A DNA stretch of 64,000 nt from assembly GCA_963845485.1 (NCBI GenBank), contig CAWJSI010000017.1, forward strand, positions 248,001 through 312,000, given 5' to 3'. Below the pieces are notes generated by a model. It was not told the origin of the DNA and ran no database searches. It was given only the letters and a program-made list of their open reading frames with translations. This DNA is from Bog-756 sp963845485. GTDB lineage: Bacteria > Actinomycetota > Acidimicrobiia > Acidimicrobiales > RAAP-2. Below are positions 53,443 to 64,000 of the stretch, in pieces. The translations under genes and the position numbers were made by a program. Positions within the stretch are counted from its first letter, which is position 1. Every line of letters begins with the position of its first letter.

Positions 53443-54357
53443 GGCGACGCCAGCACTCCTCCGCAGCAGGATCCTCTCCACCCTGTGGTCTGGGCCTTTC
53501 TCCAAGATGATGTCGGCCCGGTGGCGTGTGGGGGCCACATGATCCCGGAGGTTGACCAGATTGATCTCAGACCACGCCGACGCAGCCACTTGGTTGGCCT
53601 CTGACTCGGTCAGCGAAGAGAACCACTCGAGGAACCCACCCTCATCGGTTCCAGGAGACCGGAGGCCCAAGAGCCGCTCCGTGTGCCAGTGGGCCAGGTC
53701 ACGCTCAGCAGCATCGACATAGATGGCCAGGTCCATCAGACCCGGGAGATCACCGATCTCCGATCCTCGGCTCGAGGACGCCTGGAGGACGGTCAGGCCT
53801 TCGACGACCAGGACATCGGGAGTCCCGATCGGTTCGCCCTTCCCGGGAATGATGTCGTAGTCGCCGTGCGAGTAGATGGGGACGGTGACGTCGGTCCGAC
53901 CGGACCGAACGGCTTCAAGCGCCGCAACCAGCGCCTCGTGGTCGTAACTCTCGGGGAACCCCTTGCGGTCAAGGATCCCCCGGCGCTCGAGCTCCCGGTT
54001 GGGGTAGAGGAATCCGTCGGTGGCCAACAGTGCGACCGCAGGTCGCCCCGGACCACGTGTCAACAGCTGCTCGAGGATGCGGGCTGTCGTACTCTTCCCC
54101 ACCGCCACGCTGCCGGTGATGCCGAGGATGGCTGGGCCCGCCCCAGCCTTCGAGGCCAGCCGCCGCCCGATCCGCACGGCCAGAGGGACATAGACGTCAC
54201 GTACCTCGTGGGGGTCGACCGGGCTATCTTCGGCGACGCCCAGAGCCCACGGGTCGACCGATCCTTCGACACTGTCGGCCCGGCCGAACTCCATCCACTG
54301 GCCGCGGGTGTAGACCTCAAATCCGTCGTCGGAAAGAGCGGGGCCCGACACGTTCAT
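53434..54357 (-). CDS. coaA: Type I pantothenate kinase
   Basis: 307 aa, the family length. P-loop ILGITGSVAVGKSTTA (77-92), the pantothenate-binding SYDHEALVAALEAV and PIYSHGDYDIIPG, and the LVVEGLTVLQ segment are characteristic of prokaryotic CoaA. It phosphorylates pantothenate, the first and controlled step of CoA synthesis. It is convergent with the glycosyltransferase cluster and divergent from the LLM oxidoreductase gene. Confidence 0.95.
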   Translation of the reverse strand: MNVSGPALSDDGFEVYTRGQWMEFGRADSVEGSVDPWALGVAEDSPVDPHEVRDVYVPLAVRIGRRLASKAGAGPAILGITGSVAVGKSTTARILEQLLTRGPGRPAVALLATDGFLYPNRELERRGILDRKGFPESYDHEALVAALEAVRSGRTDVTVPIYSHGDYDIIPGKGEPIGTPDVLVVEGLTVLQASSSRGSEIGDLPGLMDLAIYVDAAERDLAHWHTERLLGLRSPGTDEGGFLEWFSSLTESEANQVAASAWSEINLVNLRDHVAPTRHRADIILEKGPDHRVERILLRRSAGVASR

Positions 54358-54518
54358 CCACCGCCCTCCAAGACCACCGGCGGCAGCACACGTCTCCCGA
54401 GACCGGTGCAGGCCATGGGGCAGCGTACGCCGTCGCCACTGGCTTGTGGTTCATCGCTCCCGTCGTGAGCCGGCTGGACCATCGAGCGGAAGGTCGTCCG
54501 GTGAGGCAGGATGAGCCC

Positions 54519-55466
54519 ATGGCTCACGCTCATCCGTTCCGATTCGCCGCCCAGCTCAGTACTACTCCCGAGGTCACCGCCCGCAGCTGGGCCGATCAGG
54601 CTCGACGGGCCGAAGACCTCGGATACTCGGCCCTGCTCATGCCCGATCATTTCGGTGACCAGTTGGCGCCGGTCCCGGCGCTGGCCGCCGTGGCCGCGGC
54701 CACGACGACACTTCGCCTCGGCTCGCTGGTCTTTGGGAACGACTACCGCCACCCTGTAGTCCTGGCCAAAGAGGCCGCCACCCTCGACGTGCTGAGCGAA
54801 GGGCGGTTCGAGCTCAGCCTCGGCGCGGGCTGGATGCGGAGCGACTACGACGAGGCCGGGATGACCTACGACACGCCACGGGTCCGGGTCGAACGCTTCG
54901 AGGAGTCCGTCCAGATTATCCAAGGGTTACTGCGCACTGACGGTCCCTTTTCCTTCGAGGGCACCTACTACCGGATCAACGAGCACACCCTCCTCCCTCG
55001 GCCGCTGCAGCGGCCCGGACCACCCCTCATCATCGGCGGCGGAGGCAAACGGGTGCTGTCTTTTGCTGCCCGGCATGCCGACATCGTCAGCATCAACGTC
55101 AACCTCCGCGAGGGCACGGGCGGTCCCGAGACGGCGCCGAACGCCTCGCCGGATCGCACTCGGGAGAAGGTCGCTTGGGTGCGCGAGGCCGCCGGTGAGC
55201 GCTTCGATCAGCTCGAGCTCAACGCCCTGATCGGATTCGTGATGGTGACCGACGAGGCCGTAGGTGTGGCCGAGGCCATGGCTCCCCACTTCGGGATCAG
55301 CGCTGACGACGCGCTCCACATCCCCCTCGCCCTCCTCGGAACCCTCGACGAGATGGCCGAGGAGCTCGAATGGCGTCGCCAGGAGTACGGCATCTCCTAC
55401 TGGTCGATCGAGGCCGACTCCTGGGAGGACCTCGGACCCGTCGTATCCAAGCTGACCGGCACCTGA
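54519..55466 (+). CDS. LLM-class F420-dependent oxidoreductase
   Basis: 315 aa. FRFAAQLSTTPEVTARSWAD, LGYSALLMPDHFGDQLAPVPAL and FELSLGAGWMRSDYDEAG match the actinobacterial subfamily annotated as probable F420-dependent oxidoreductases. The ATG at 54519 is used; a GTG at 54501 with GGAAGG 7 nt upstream is also credible. Substrate unknown. Confidence 0.87.
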   Translation: MAHAHPFRFAAQLSTTPEVTARSWADQARRAEDLGYSALLMPDHFGDQLAPVPALAAVAAATTTLRLGSLVFGNDYRHPVVLAKEAATLDVLSEGRFELSLGAGWMRSDYDEAGMTYDTPRVRVERFEESVQIIQGLLRTDGPFSFEGTYYRINEHTLLPRPLQRPGPPLIIGGGGKRVLSFAARHADIVSINVNLREGTGGPETAPNASPDRTREKVAWVREAAGERFDQLELNALIGFVMVTDEAVGVAEAMAPHFGISADDALHIPLALLGTLDEMAEELEWRRQEYGISYWSIEADSWEDLGPVVSKLTGT

Positions 55467-55482
55467 GGGCCCCGGTGCCGGA

Positions 55483-57921
<2,439 letters not shown>

Positions 57922-58135
57922 GGGACCCCCCGTTGGCTCGATCCCTTGTTTATCGGCAACGTGACCGGGGTTCTTGAACTAACTACCCTCTGACCTGCAC
58001 GAATGGCTCCGATTGGGGCGAAGCTGCCTCGGGCCTGCTGACCGCGTCAGCACGGAAGGTTGGTTGGCCAGTGCGGCCGGACCCATCGATGCGCCCGAGG
58101 CTTGCCAACGGCAGGCCAGGGCCAAGGCGTTGGGA

Positions 58136-59101
58136 TCAGCGGTTGGAGTCTGGAAGCACATCCCTCCACGGCGCCAGATCGAGGCGGGGGTAACGGAGAG
58201 CCAACCGGTCCAGGAGGGACTCGCTCCAAATGGGATGGCCTGGAGGGGGGAACCCGAACAGGGCCAGCTCCCGGGGCGTGGACCGTTCGGCGAACGATCG
58301 CCATTCGGGGCCGGTGGAATTCGACTGAGCCTGGTCGTAGCCGATCCAGTCGTGCCCGGCCCGCTTGAAGGCCAGCGCCATCACGAATCGTGCCGTGGCG
58401 TCCGACTCGAACGGCGCTCCCCGGTGGAAGACGTCGGAGCGGTAGGCAAGGTAGGACCCTCGCACGCCGCTGGCCCGACGTTCGGACGCATAGACGTCCG
58501 GGTGCGTGTCCGGCATGACGATCGGCGTGGACTCGGTGAGGTAGGCGGAGTCTCGGACCGAGACCATCCTCGTGGGGTTGTCGTCCTCGGCGACATCGGA
58601 AAGGTAGAGGAAGCCTTCAAGGTTCCACCAAGGCGACGCGGTTCCTGCCGGCAGCCAGGAGTGATTGCGGTCGGTATGCATGGGCTGTTCGTAATTGGTC
58701 AGACCCGAGTACTTGGCGCTGGCGTGCGCCTGGTAGAGCCGGATGTCCTCGGCCCCGAGGGCGCGTTCGGCAAAGTCCACCACGGAGGGATGGACGACCA
58801 GCCGATCGAGCATCCCACTGCCTCCAAAAGGGAAGGCGGCCATCCAGCGATGCTGTTCGCCGCGGAAGCCGGGGCCTTCGTCGGGCCAGACGTACTCCTC
58901 TTCGGGATCCTGTTTGGCGCCCAGGCGCTGTCTCGTCACACCTTCCGGATCGGCGTGGTACTCCTCGGAGGTGGGAAAGGCCCGATGGACGTCGTCGACT
59001 GCGGCATCGACGTCCTCAGTTCCTACGAGTCCTTCGAGAAGCACCCAACCGTCCTCCCGCCATGCCGCCACTTCGGTGTCGGTGGCCAGCCGGGAGGTCA
59101 T
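58136..59101 (-). CDS. Phytanoyl-CoA dioxygenase (PhyH) family protein
   Basis: 321 aa. The Fe(II) ligands are His142 and Asp144 in PMHTDRNHSWLP and distal His226 in SDVFHRGAP; an Arg-containing strand follows (ATARFVMALAFKRAG). PhyH-family oxygenases use 2-oxoglutarate to hydroxylate small molecules or acyl-CoAs. The ATG at 59101 overlaps the upstream small membrane-protein gene by 4 nt. Substrate unknown. Confidence 0.88.
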   Translation of the reverse strand: MTSRLATDTEVAAWREDGWVLLEGLVGTEDVDAAVDDVHRAFPTSEEYHADPEGVTRQRLGAKQDPEEEYVWPDEGPGFRGEQHRWMAAFPFGGSGMLDRLVVHPSVVDFAERALGAEDIRLYQAHASAKYSGLTNYEQPMHTDRNHSWLPAGTASPWWNLEGFLYLSDVAEDDNPTRMVSVRDSAYLTESTPIVMPDTHPDVYASERRASGVRGSYLAYRSDVFHRGAPFESDATARFVMALAFKRAGHDWIGYDQAQSNSTGPEWRSFAERSTPRELALFGFPPPGHPIWSESLLDRLALRYPRLDLAPWRDVLPDSNR

Positions 59102-59481
59102 CGGACGGCCCGTCGACGGAGGGAGTGCAGGGCCACGAGATCGCCGACGGCAAAGACCAACGCTGCACCGGCTGCACCGGCCGACTCCGGGCGTCCGATA
59201 GCCCGACTGGACCCGAGGCTCGCCAAAACATCTAGGGAGTCACTGGCCAGCCCGGCCGACGTCCAACGTCGAAGGTCGCCTTCTTCGCCCCGTCGGGATG
59301 CGGCCACCGTTCCCGCCCCGAGAACGAGGTCACGGATACCGATCGTGCGCATGAGGAGGACGGAAACCGGTGTGGGCTTCTCCCGGCCCGATAGGCGGAG
59401 GAATCGAGAGGGAGCCACAGCCATGCTGACTCCGACGCCGGCGCGCAGCCATCCCATGATCTCCCCGGTCGTGACGGCCAC
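59098..59481 (-). CDS. Small hypothetical membrane protein (DUF4267-like)
   Basis: 127 aa. Early segment IMGWLRAGVGVSMAVAPSRF, then LLMRTIGIRDLVLGAGTVAA, and a last hydrophobic span GAAGAALVFAVGDLVALHSL, about three to four weak spans. The layout matches DUF4267-type proteins of actinobacteria. It is translationally coupled to the PhyH gene, suggesting a shared process. Confidence 0.65.
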   Translation of the reverse strand: MAVTTGEIMGWLRAGVGVSMAVAPSRFLRLSGREKPTPVSVLLMRTIGIRDLVLGAGTVAASRRGEEGDLRRWTSAGLASDSLDVLASLGSSRAIGRPESAGAAGAALVFAVGDLVALHSLRRRAVR

Positions 59482-60049
59482 CCGCTCAATCTATCCAGGG
59501 CCTGCGGGGCGGCTGGACTCCGCCGCCGGATTCCGGATCATCCGAACGCGCATTAACCCCACTCGAGGCCGGCGCTGGTGTGGTTTTCACAGCCAGCTAG
59601 CCCAACGGCATTGAGTGGTCATTCGCACACGTTAGGTGAGATATTGAAATTTTATCGCCAGATAGGGCATCAGGTCATTGCAGACCCGATGCTGCTGTCT
59701 TATGTTGCCTCTTGGCAGGAACAAGGGGCAGTTGGAAACAGGCAGGGGTGCAGTAGTGGGGCAAGGGGCAGCATCAGTGAGTCGCCTTTGTACGTGGTGT
59801 TGTGATCACGTCGGGGGACACGTTCACCAGACGTTCACTGGCTTCCACGCGCCTCGCACCCAGTCGGCCCTCCCATTGATCGATAGTCATGGGTGCCCGA
59901 ACGTGAGCACCCTCCGACCCTCGTTCGAAACCCATGGGACCACGTTCACCGACTGAACCTACGGCGCGTCAACGGATCTTTTCCGTATCACCATCAACAA
60001 CATTGGCAGGGGTGTCCTCGATGGATGCTCGGCACGAACAGGAGTATCC
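59482..60049. other. 568-bp gap, part of it unusually AT-rich
   Basis: No convincing gene. The stretch 59600-59720 is much richer in A+T than the rest of the window (for example gatattgaaattttatcgcc). ACGTTCAC occurs at 59820, 59831 and 59942, with an inverted copy GAACGTGAG near 59899. The right end holds the AGGAG ribosome-binding site of the next gene. It may contain a regulated promoter or a boundary of transferred DNA. Confidence 0.5.
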
Positions 60050-61724
60050 ATGCGAAGAATCCCGACCTATCAAGCTGGCGGTGATTTCCGCTGCCGTAGT
60101 CGCAGGACTGGCGGGAACCGCCTCGGCCGCATCCGCGGCAACCTCGGTGTCATCGGTCTCGGTGGCGTCGAGTTCGTACGTACCCGGCGCTTCGGCAGTG
60201 GCCTATACCGTCACATTCAAAACCAGTGCGACCGGGGCGCTCACCTCAGGCACCAGCACCATTACCCTGTCGGGCTTCTCCGGAGCCTTCTCGGCAACGG
60301 CGGCTGACTACACCGTGAATGCCCAAGGACGACACGGCACCGTCACCTCCATCACTGGCGGCGGCACTGCTGGAGCGGGCGTGACGTTGACTGTGCCGCA
60401 CCTTGACGGGCACCGGTGCTCCGATCAACTCGATCAACGCCAGCACCATCGTCAGCGTGGCGGCCAACGGCACGACCAACCCTGGTGCCTCCAGCACCTC
60501 GGTCTCGGTGTAGCACCTCGGCCGATACCGCCGCTGTCCGGCGGGCGCACCATTCACCCTCGGCGTCCCGGCGGCCCTCGTTGGCCACGGGCGGAAACAG
60601 CCAGAGCGTGCCGGTGGGAACAGCTGTTCCCGACTCACCTCGGTGCCAGCCTCAAGGACTCCTCGGTTCCACCACTGGCAGTTGACCAGCCAGGCGTACC
60701 TGTCGTGTTCACCGCGTCGACTGGAGCCGGCGGTGCCAGCGGAACATTCGCCGGTGCATCCACGGTGACCGTGGCAACCGGGAACACCGGAGTGGCCACC
60801 GCTCCTCCGCTGACGGCCAACAGCATTCCCGGCGGCTTCACCGTCACGGCGACCACGGGGGGCCTCACCGCCACCTTCGCCGAGACCAACCTGACGGCTA
60901 CGGGGGGAACTCCTCCACCGATCAACACGCCTTCGTCCCACGGCTACTGGCTGGTGGGTGGTGACGGCGGAATCTTCACCTTCGGGGGGGCCGTGTTCCA
61001 CGGGTCGACCGGAAATATCAAACTGACTCGTCCCGTGGTGGGCATCACCCCCACCTCAAGTCAGCAGGGTTACTGGCTCGATGCCTCCGACGGTGGCGTC
61101 TTCGCCTTCGGCGATGCCCCCTTCGAGGGATCCATCCCTGGACTAGGCATTCTTCCCTACGCCTACCCGGCGCCGGGTCGCGAGCTTGCCGCTCCGATCG
61201 TGGGCATGGTGCCCTCGTCGACGGGCCACGGCTACTTCATGGTGGGCGCAGACGGCGGAGTGTTCGCCTTCGGTGATGCCAAGTTCGCCGGATCGTGTCC
61301 TTCGATCGGAGGGTGCTCGGGAGCTGCCGTCGCCGTCATGCCCGATAGCTCGGGCAACGGCTACTGGGTAGTCACGGCCACCGGCCACGTCTACGCCTTC
61401 GGTGACGCCCAGTTCCTCGGGGCGCCAGGACCGCAGGGTTCGCCTGTGACGTCGGCTGTCGCCACCCATGACGGCAACGGCTACTGGATTCTCACGGCCA
61501 ACGGCTCGGTGTTTGCCTATGGTGACGCCCTCAACCTGGGTGGACCCACATCAGTTGCCAATGGCCTCAATCCGGCCACAGCCATCTTCACCACCTCCAC
61601 CGGGGGCGGGTACTGGGTGGCCACAGCCAATGGCTCCGTCATCAACTTCGGTGACGCTCCCAACGATGGGGGCATGGCCGGTCAGCACCTCAATGCGCCG
61701 ATCATCGCGGCCACGGGCTTCTAA
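60050..61724 (+). CDS. Secreted protein with six GYW-type repeats; 5' half interrupted by several frame changes
   Basis: The natural start is ATG 60050 (AGGAG 6 nt upstream): MRRIPT then, after a one-base shift near 60068, KLAVISAAVVAGLAGTASA, a signal peptide. An immunoglobulin-like domain follows, but its coding changes frame near 60399, 60511, 60537, 60584 and 60620; the restored reading gives TLTGTGAPINSINAS, TSADTAAV, PAGAPFTLGVPAALV and ATGGNSQSVPVGTAVP in turn. From 60640 one frame is clean and encodes another Ig-like part and six GYWL...GGIF repeats. A single unbroken ORF from 59934 spans everything but reads nonsense between 60400 and 60620. Sequence errors or decay are both possible. 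Confidence 0.75.
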
Positions 61725-61762
61725 CCCAATGCAGTAGCGGTTCCTCATCACAGCATCACCGT

Positions 61763-61794
61763 CCAGGCCGGAGCAGTTCGCTGCTCCGGCCTGG
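61763..61794 (+). terminator. Strong hairpin terminator with TTCG loop
   Basis: Perfect 14-bp stem CCAGGCCGGAGCAG / CTGCTCCGGCCTGG closed by TTCG, 38 nt after the GYW-repeat gene. Very stable; followed by a short tccgtt rather than a long U-run. Confidence 0.75.
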
Positions 61795-61877
61795 TCCGTT
61801 CCCGGGCTGGTTTCGGGCCTACCTACTGCCCCGAAAGGGACCGAGCCCGGAGGGTGGTGCTGCTGTACGGTGACCCC

Positions 61878-63446
61878 ATGTCGGACTACGACGCTGTCGT
61901 CATCGGAGCGGGACATAATGGCCTCACCGCTGCGGCGGTGATGGCCCGGGGTGGGATGCGGGTGCTCTGCCTCGAGAAGAACCACTTCATCGGGGGCATG
62001 GCCTCGACCAATGAGCTGGTACGCGGCTACCGGTTCGAGCTGGCTGGCTCCATCCAGTTCCCCATTCCCACCGAAATCTACGACGACCTGGGCTTTGCCT
62101 CGTGCCCCATCTACGAGCCCGAAGTTCAGTCGGCTGCGATCGGTACCGCCGGACAGGAACCGCTCCTTCTCTACAGCGACCCCGACCGACTTGTCGGACA
62201 TCTCAACGATGTCCTCGGCCTCGAAGCCGTGCTGGGCATGGCCGAAGTGGCGGGATGGGCCGAGGCCCCCGCCCGGGCCATCGGGCGGTTCGATGTGCGG
62301 AAACCGCCCAAATCGCTCGACGAGATGTGGGCCTGCGCTACCAGCGAGAAGGAGCGCCAGGCCATCCGCACCGCCATGTTCGGAAGCGTCATGGACGTCA
62401 TCAACGAGTTCCTCCCCGACCGGGAGCGGCAGGCTCAGGTCCGCAGCATGCTCGCTTTCCTCTCGGTGAACTCCACCTTCCGTGGACCGGCCACTCCGGG
62501 CAGTGCGCTGTGCCTGGCCTTCGCCCTCGCCTCCCCCACCGATGCCACCATGGCCAAGGTGCGAGGCGGAATCGGCACCCTCTCCGACCATCTGTTGGCG
62601 TTGTACGAAGCCCACGGCGGTGAGCTACGACGTCACGTCAAGGTCTCCACCATCGTGGTGGGCGACGGGAAGGTCCAGGGTGTGGACCTAGGCGACGGCG
62701 AGATCATCACCGCACCCATCGTGGTTTCCAATCTCGATCCGACCGCCACCTTTACCCAGCTCCTCGACCGTGAGGCGCTTCCCGATGGATTCGCACGCCG
62801 CGTCGATGCCATCGACCACCGTGCGGCCTACTTTCAAATGCACTTCGCCCTCAACGGGCTTCCCGAGTTCACCGGACCCTACGAGATCCTCAACGACGAC
62901 GACCTACGCCAGAACGTCACGTTCTTCGGAACCGCCGAGCAGATGCAGCTCGATTTCGAAGGATGCGTTCGCGGTCAGGTGCCCGAGTGGCCGTCGTGCA
63001 ATCTCGCCATCTCCACCCTCCGCGACCCTGAACTGGCGCCACCGGGCAAACACGCTGCCAGCACCTTTGCCTTCTACGCCCCCATCGGGGGCGACAACAC
63101 CGAGCGATCCCGACTGCGGGATGCCATGGCCGATCGCATCGTGGCTACCATCGCCGCCCGGGCACCCAACTTCCCCGATCTCATCGAGCGTCAGATCAAC
63201 TATCCGGCGTACACCTACGAGCTGATGTTCGGATGCACGGATGGCGACTTCACCCACGGACTCCTCCAGCCCGAGTTCATGGGTCCCTTCCGGCCAGGGC
63301 CGTCGGGCTGGCCTGATGATCCGATCCCGATCGACGGCTTGTACTTGTGCGGCGCCGGATGCCATGGCGGTCCAGGAATCACCTTCATCCCCGGGTACAA
63401 CTGCGGCTATCACGTCCTCGAACAGGCAGGCTCGACCGCCGACTGA
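61878..63446 (+). CDS. FAD-dependent oxidoreductase, phytoene-desaturase/carotenoid-isomerase-like
   Basis: 522 aa. The FAD-binding Rossmann motif is VVIGAGHNGLTAAAVMARGG at residues 6-25, then FIGGMASTNE; the C-terminal signature is GLYLCGAGCHGGPGITFIPG. This is the NAD(P)/FAD-dependent CrtI/pyridine nucleotide-disulfide oxidoreductase-like group (PYROXD2-like), often found alone in actinobacteria. The ATG at 61878 lies 7 nt after a TACGGT -10-like element, suggesting a leaderless message. No carotenoid genes are nearby, so the substrate is open. Confidence 0.87.
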   Translation: MSDYDAVVIGAGHNGLTAAAVMARGGMRVLCLEKNHFIGGMASTNELVRGYRFELAGSIQFPIPTEIYDDLGFASCPIYEPEVQSAAIGTAGQEPLLLYSDPDRLVGHLNDVLGLEAVLGMAEVAGWAEAPARAIGRFDVRKPPKSLDEMWACATSEKERQAIRTAMFGSVMDVINEFLPDRERQAQVRSMLAFLSVNSTFRGPATPGSALCLAFALASPTDATMAKVRGGIGTLSDHLLALYEAHGGELRRHVKVSTIVVGDGKVQGVDLGDGEIITAPIVVSNLDPTATFTQLLDREALPDGFARRVDAIDHRAAYFQMHFALNGLPEFTGPYEILNDDDLRQNVTFFGTAEQMQLDFEGCVRGQVPEWPSCNLAISTLRDPELAPPGKHAASTFAFYAPIGGDNTERSRLRDAMADRIVATIAARAPNFPDLIERQINYPAYTYELMFGCTDGDFTHGLLQPEFMGPFRPGPSGWPDDPIPIDGLYLCGAGCHGGPGITFIPGYNCGYHVLEQAGSTAD

Positions 63447-63489
63447 CGTGGTCCACGGTCAAGGGCGAGCCCGCCTCGACCGGGCGCTT

Positions 63490-63951
63490 CTACGCCACCG
63501 TTCGAGCCAGTATCCCGAGCGTGGCACGGAGGGCGGCCTCGGGGATGACCGGGAAGATGCCCGCATCCCGATAGGCCTCGTCGATCTCGCTCCAGTCGTA
63601 GTAGGTGGTTACCGAGGTCCCCGTTGACGAGGGTTCGAGGCGGTAGCCGTAGAGATGCTTAATCGGGGGCTTGATGGTGCCGGAGATGGTCCACTCAAGG
63701 AGCCGATCCTGCTCGAATCGAGTGATGATGACCGTCACGTCGTACTTGCCCATCGGATAGTCGTTGAGCGCCTCCCTGTCCATGTGCACGATGAACTGGT
63801 CGCCAACCTGTTTGACCGGCTCGCCTTCGGCTGACTGCAGCATGCCGGAGCTGTCGATGGCCACGTGGCCCTTTGGATCGCATAGCAGGGCAAACACCGT
63901 GGCCGGATCGGTCGCGATCTCTCGGGTCACTTCGAACCGCTCTGTCGTCAT
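63490..63951 (-). CDS. SRPBCC-family (START-like) protein
   Basis: 153 aa. TTERFEVTREIATDPATVFA, LLCDPKGHVAIDSSG and RLLEWTISGTIKPP fit the SRPBCC/polyketide-cyclase-like hydrophobic-ligand fold; the end SVTTYYDWSEIDEAYR supports it. The ATG at 63951 has GGGAGGG 9 nt upstream; an ATG at 63975 is an alternative. Convergent with the FAD oxidoreductase. Confidence 0.82.
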   Translation of the reverse strand: MTTERFEVTREIATDPATVFALLCDPKGHVAIDSSGMLQSAEGEPVKQVGDQFIVHMDREALNDYPMGKYDVTVIITRFEQDRLLEWTISGTIKPPIKHLYGYRLEPSSTGTSVTTYYDWSEIDEAYRDAGIFPVIPEAALRATLGILARTVA

Positions 63952-64000
63952 CGTCGTCGTCCCTCCCGAGGGCATCTGCCACCGGGCTGCAGGTTAGCCA

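Noticed and set aside
59578..59805. 75-aa ORF in the AT-rich gap
   Set aside because: No ribosome-binding site, no recognisable composition or motif, and it starts inside the flank of another gene's upstream region.

Overview
The window is chromosomal DNA from a high-G+C actinobacterium. The best guess is the class Acidimicrobiia. The reasons are the dense GC-rich coding with GTG/TTG starts and ATGA-type overlaps, many acyl-CoA and LLM-type flavin enzymes, and two secreted proteins with runs of a roughly 42-residue repeat built around GYWLxASDGGIFxFGDA, which I associate with that group. The taxonomic call is inference; the window has no rRNA or tRNA. I see no phage, insertion sequence or CRISPR array.

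Layout. 1-6.4 kb is acyl-CoA metabolism: a partial acyl-CoA ligase, a divergent amidohydrolase, two coupled acyl-CoA dehydrogenases and an enoyl-CoA hydratase. 6.5-11.5 kb holds a redoxin and the operon sixA-like/murL/murD2, the alternative route that puts D-glutamate into peptidoglycan by adding L-Glu and then epimerising it. 11.6-17.9 kb is a MacAB-like export operon: two HlyD-type adaptors (one frameshifted in a 9-bp repeat), an ATPase, a permease and a secreted protein. Three of its products end in Gly/Phe-rich tails. 18.3-32 kb is mixed metabolism and transport: aldo/keto reductases, an MFS pump with a divergent LysR gene, a CPA2 antiporter, an HDAC-type deacetylase, a Usp protein, an esterase, a biotin-carrier/carboxyltransferase fusion, an LLM oxidoreductase and a transglutaminase-like protein. 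32-34.2 kb has an encapsulated-ferritin-type protein without a shell gene nearby, and a LexA-type SOS box between an AlkB-like repair gene and a zinc metallopeptidase.

34.3-40.9 kb is the most interesting part. A cobalamin riboswitch leads a fully overlapping five-gene operon. It encodes a secreted alpha/alpha-barrel protein fused to six GYW repeats, a membrane-anchored DUF4430-like protein, and the T, A1A2 and S parts of an ECF importer. The barrel plus DUF4430 pair resembles the two domains of animal transcobalamin split over two polypeptides, so I propose an extracellular corrinoid-capture system feeding an ECF importer.

41-46 kb has a fatty-acid desaturase and a tauD-ssuABC-like sulfonate cluster. 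46-54 kb has a small membrane protein, a secreted esterase, a three-gene glycosyltransferase cluster and coaA. 54-64 kb has an F420-type oxidoreductase, a very unusual three-module secreted hydrolase, a PhyH dioxygenase, a second GYW-repeat protein whose 5' half is broken by several frame changes, an FAD oxidoreductase and an SRPBCC protein.
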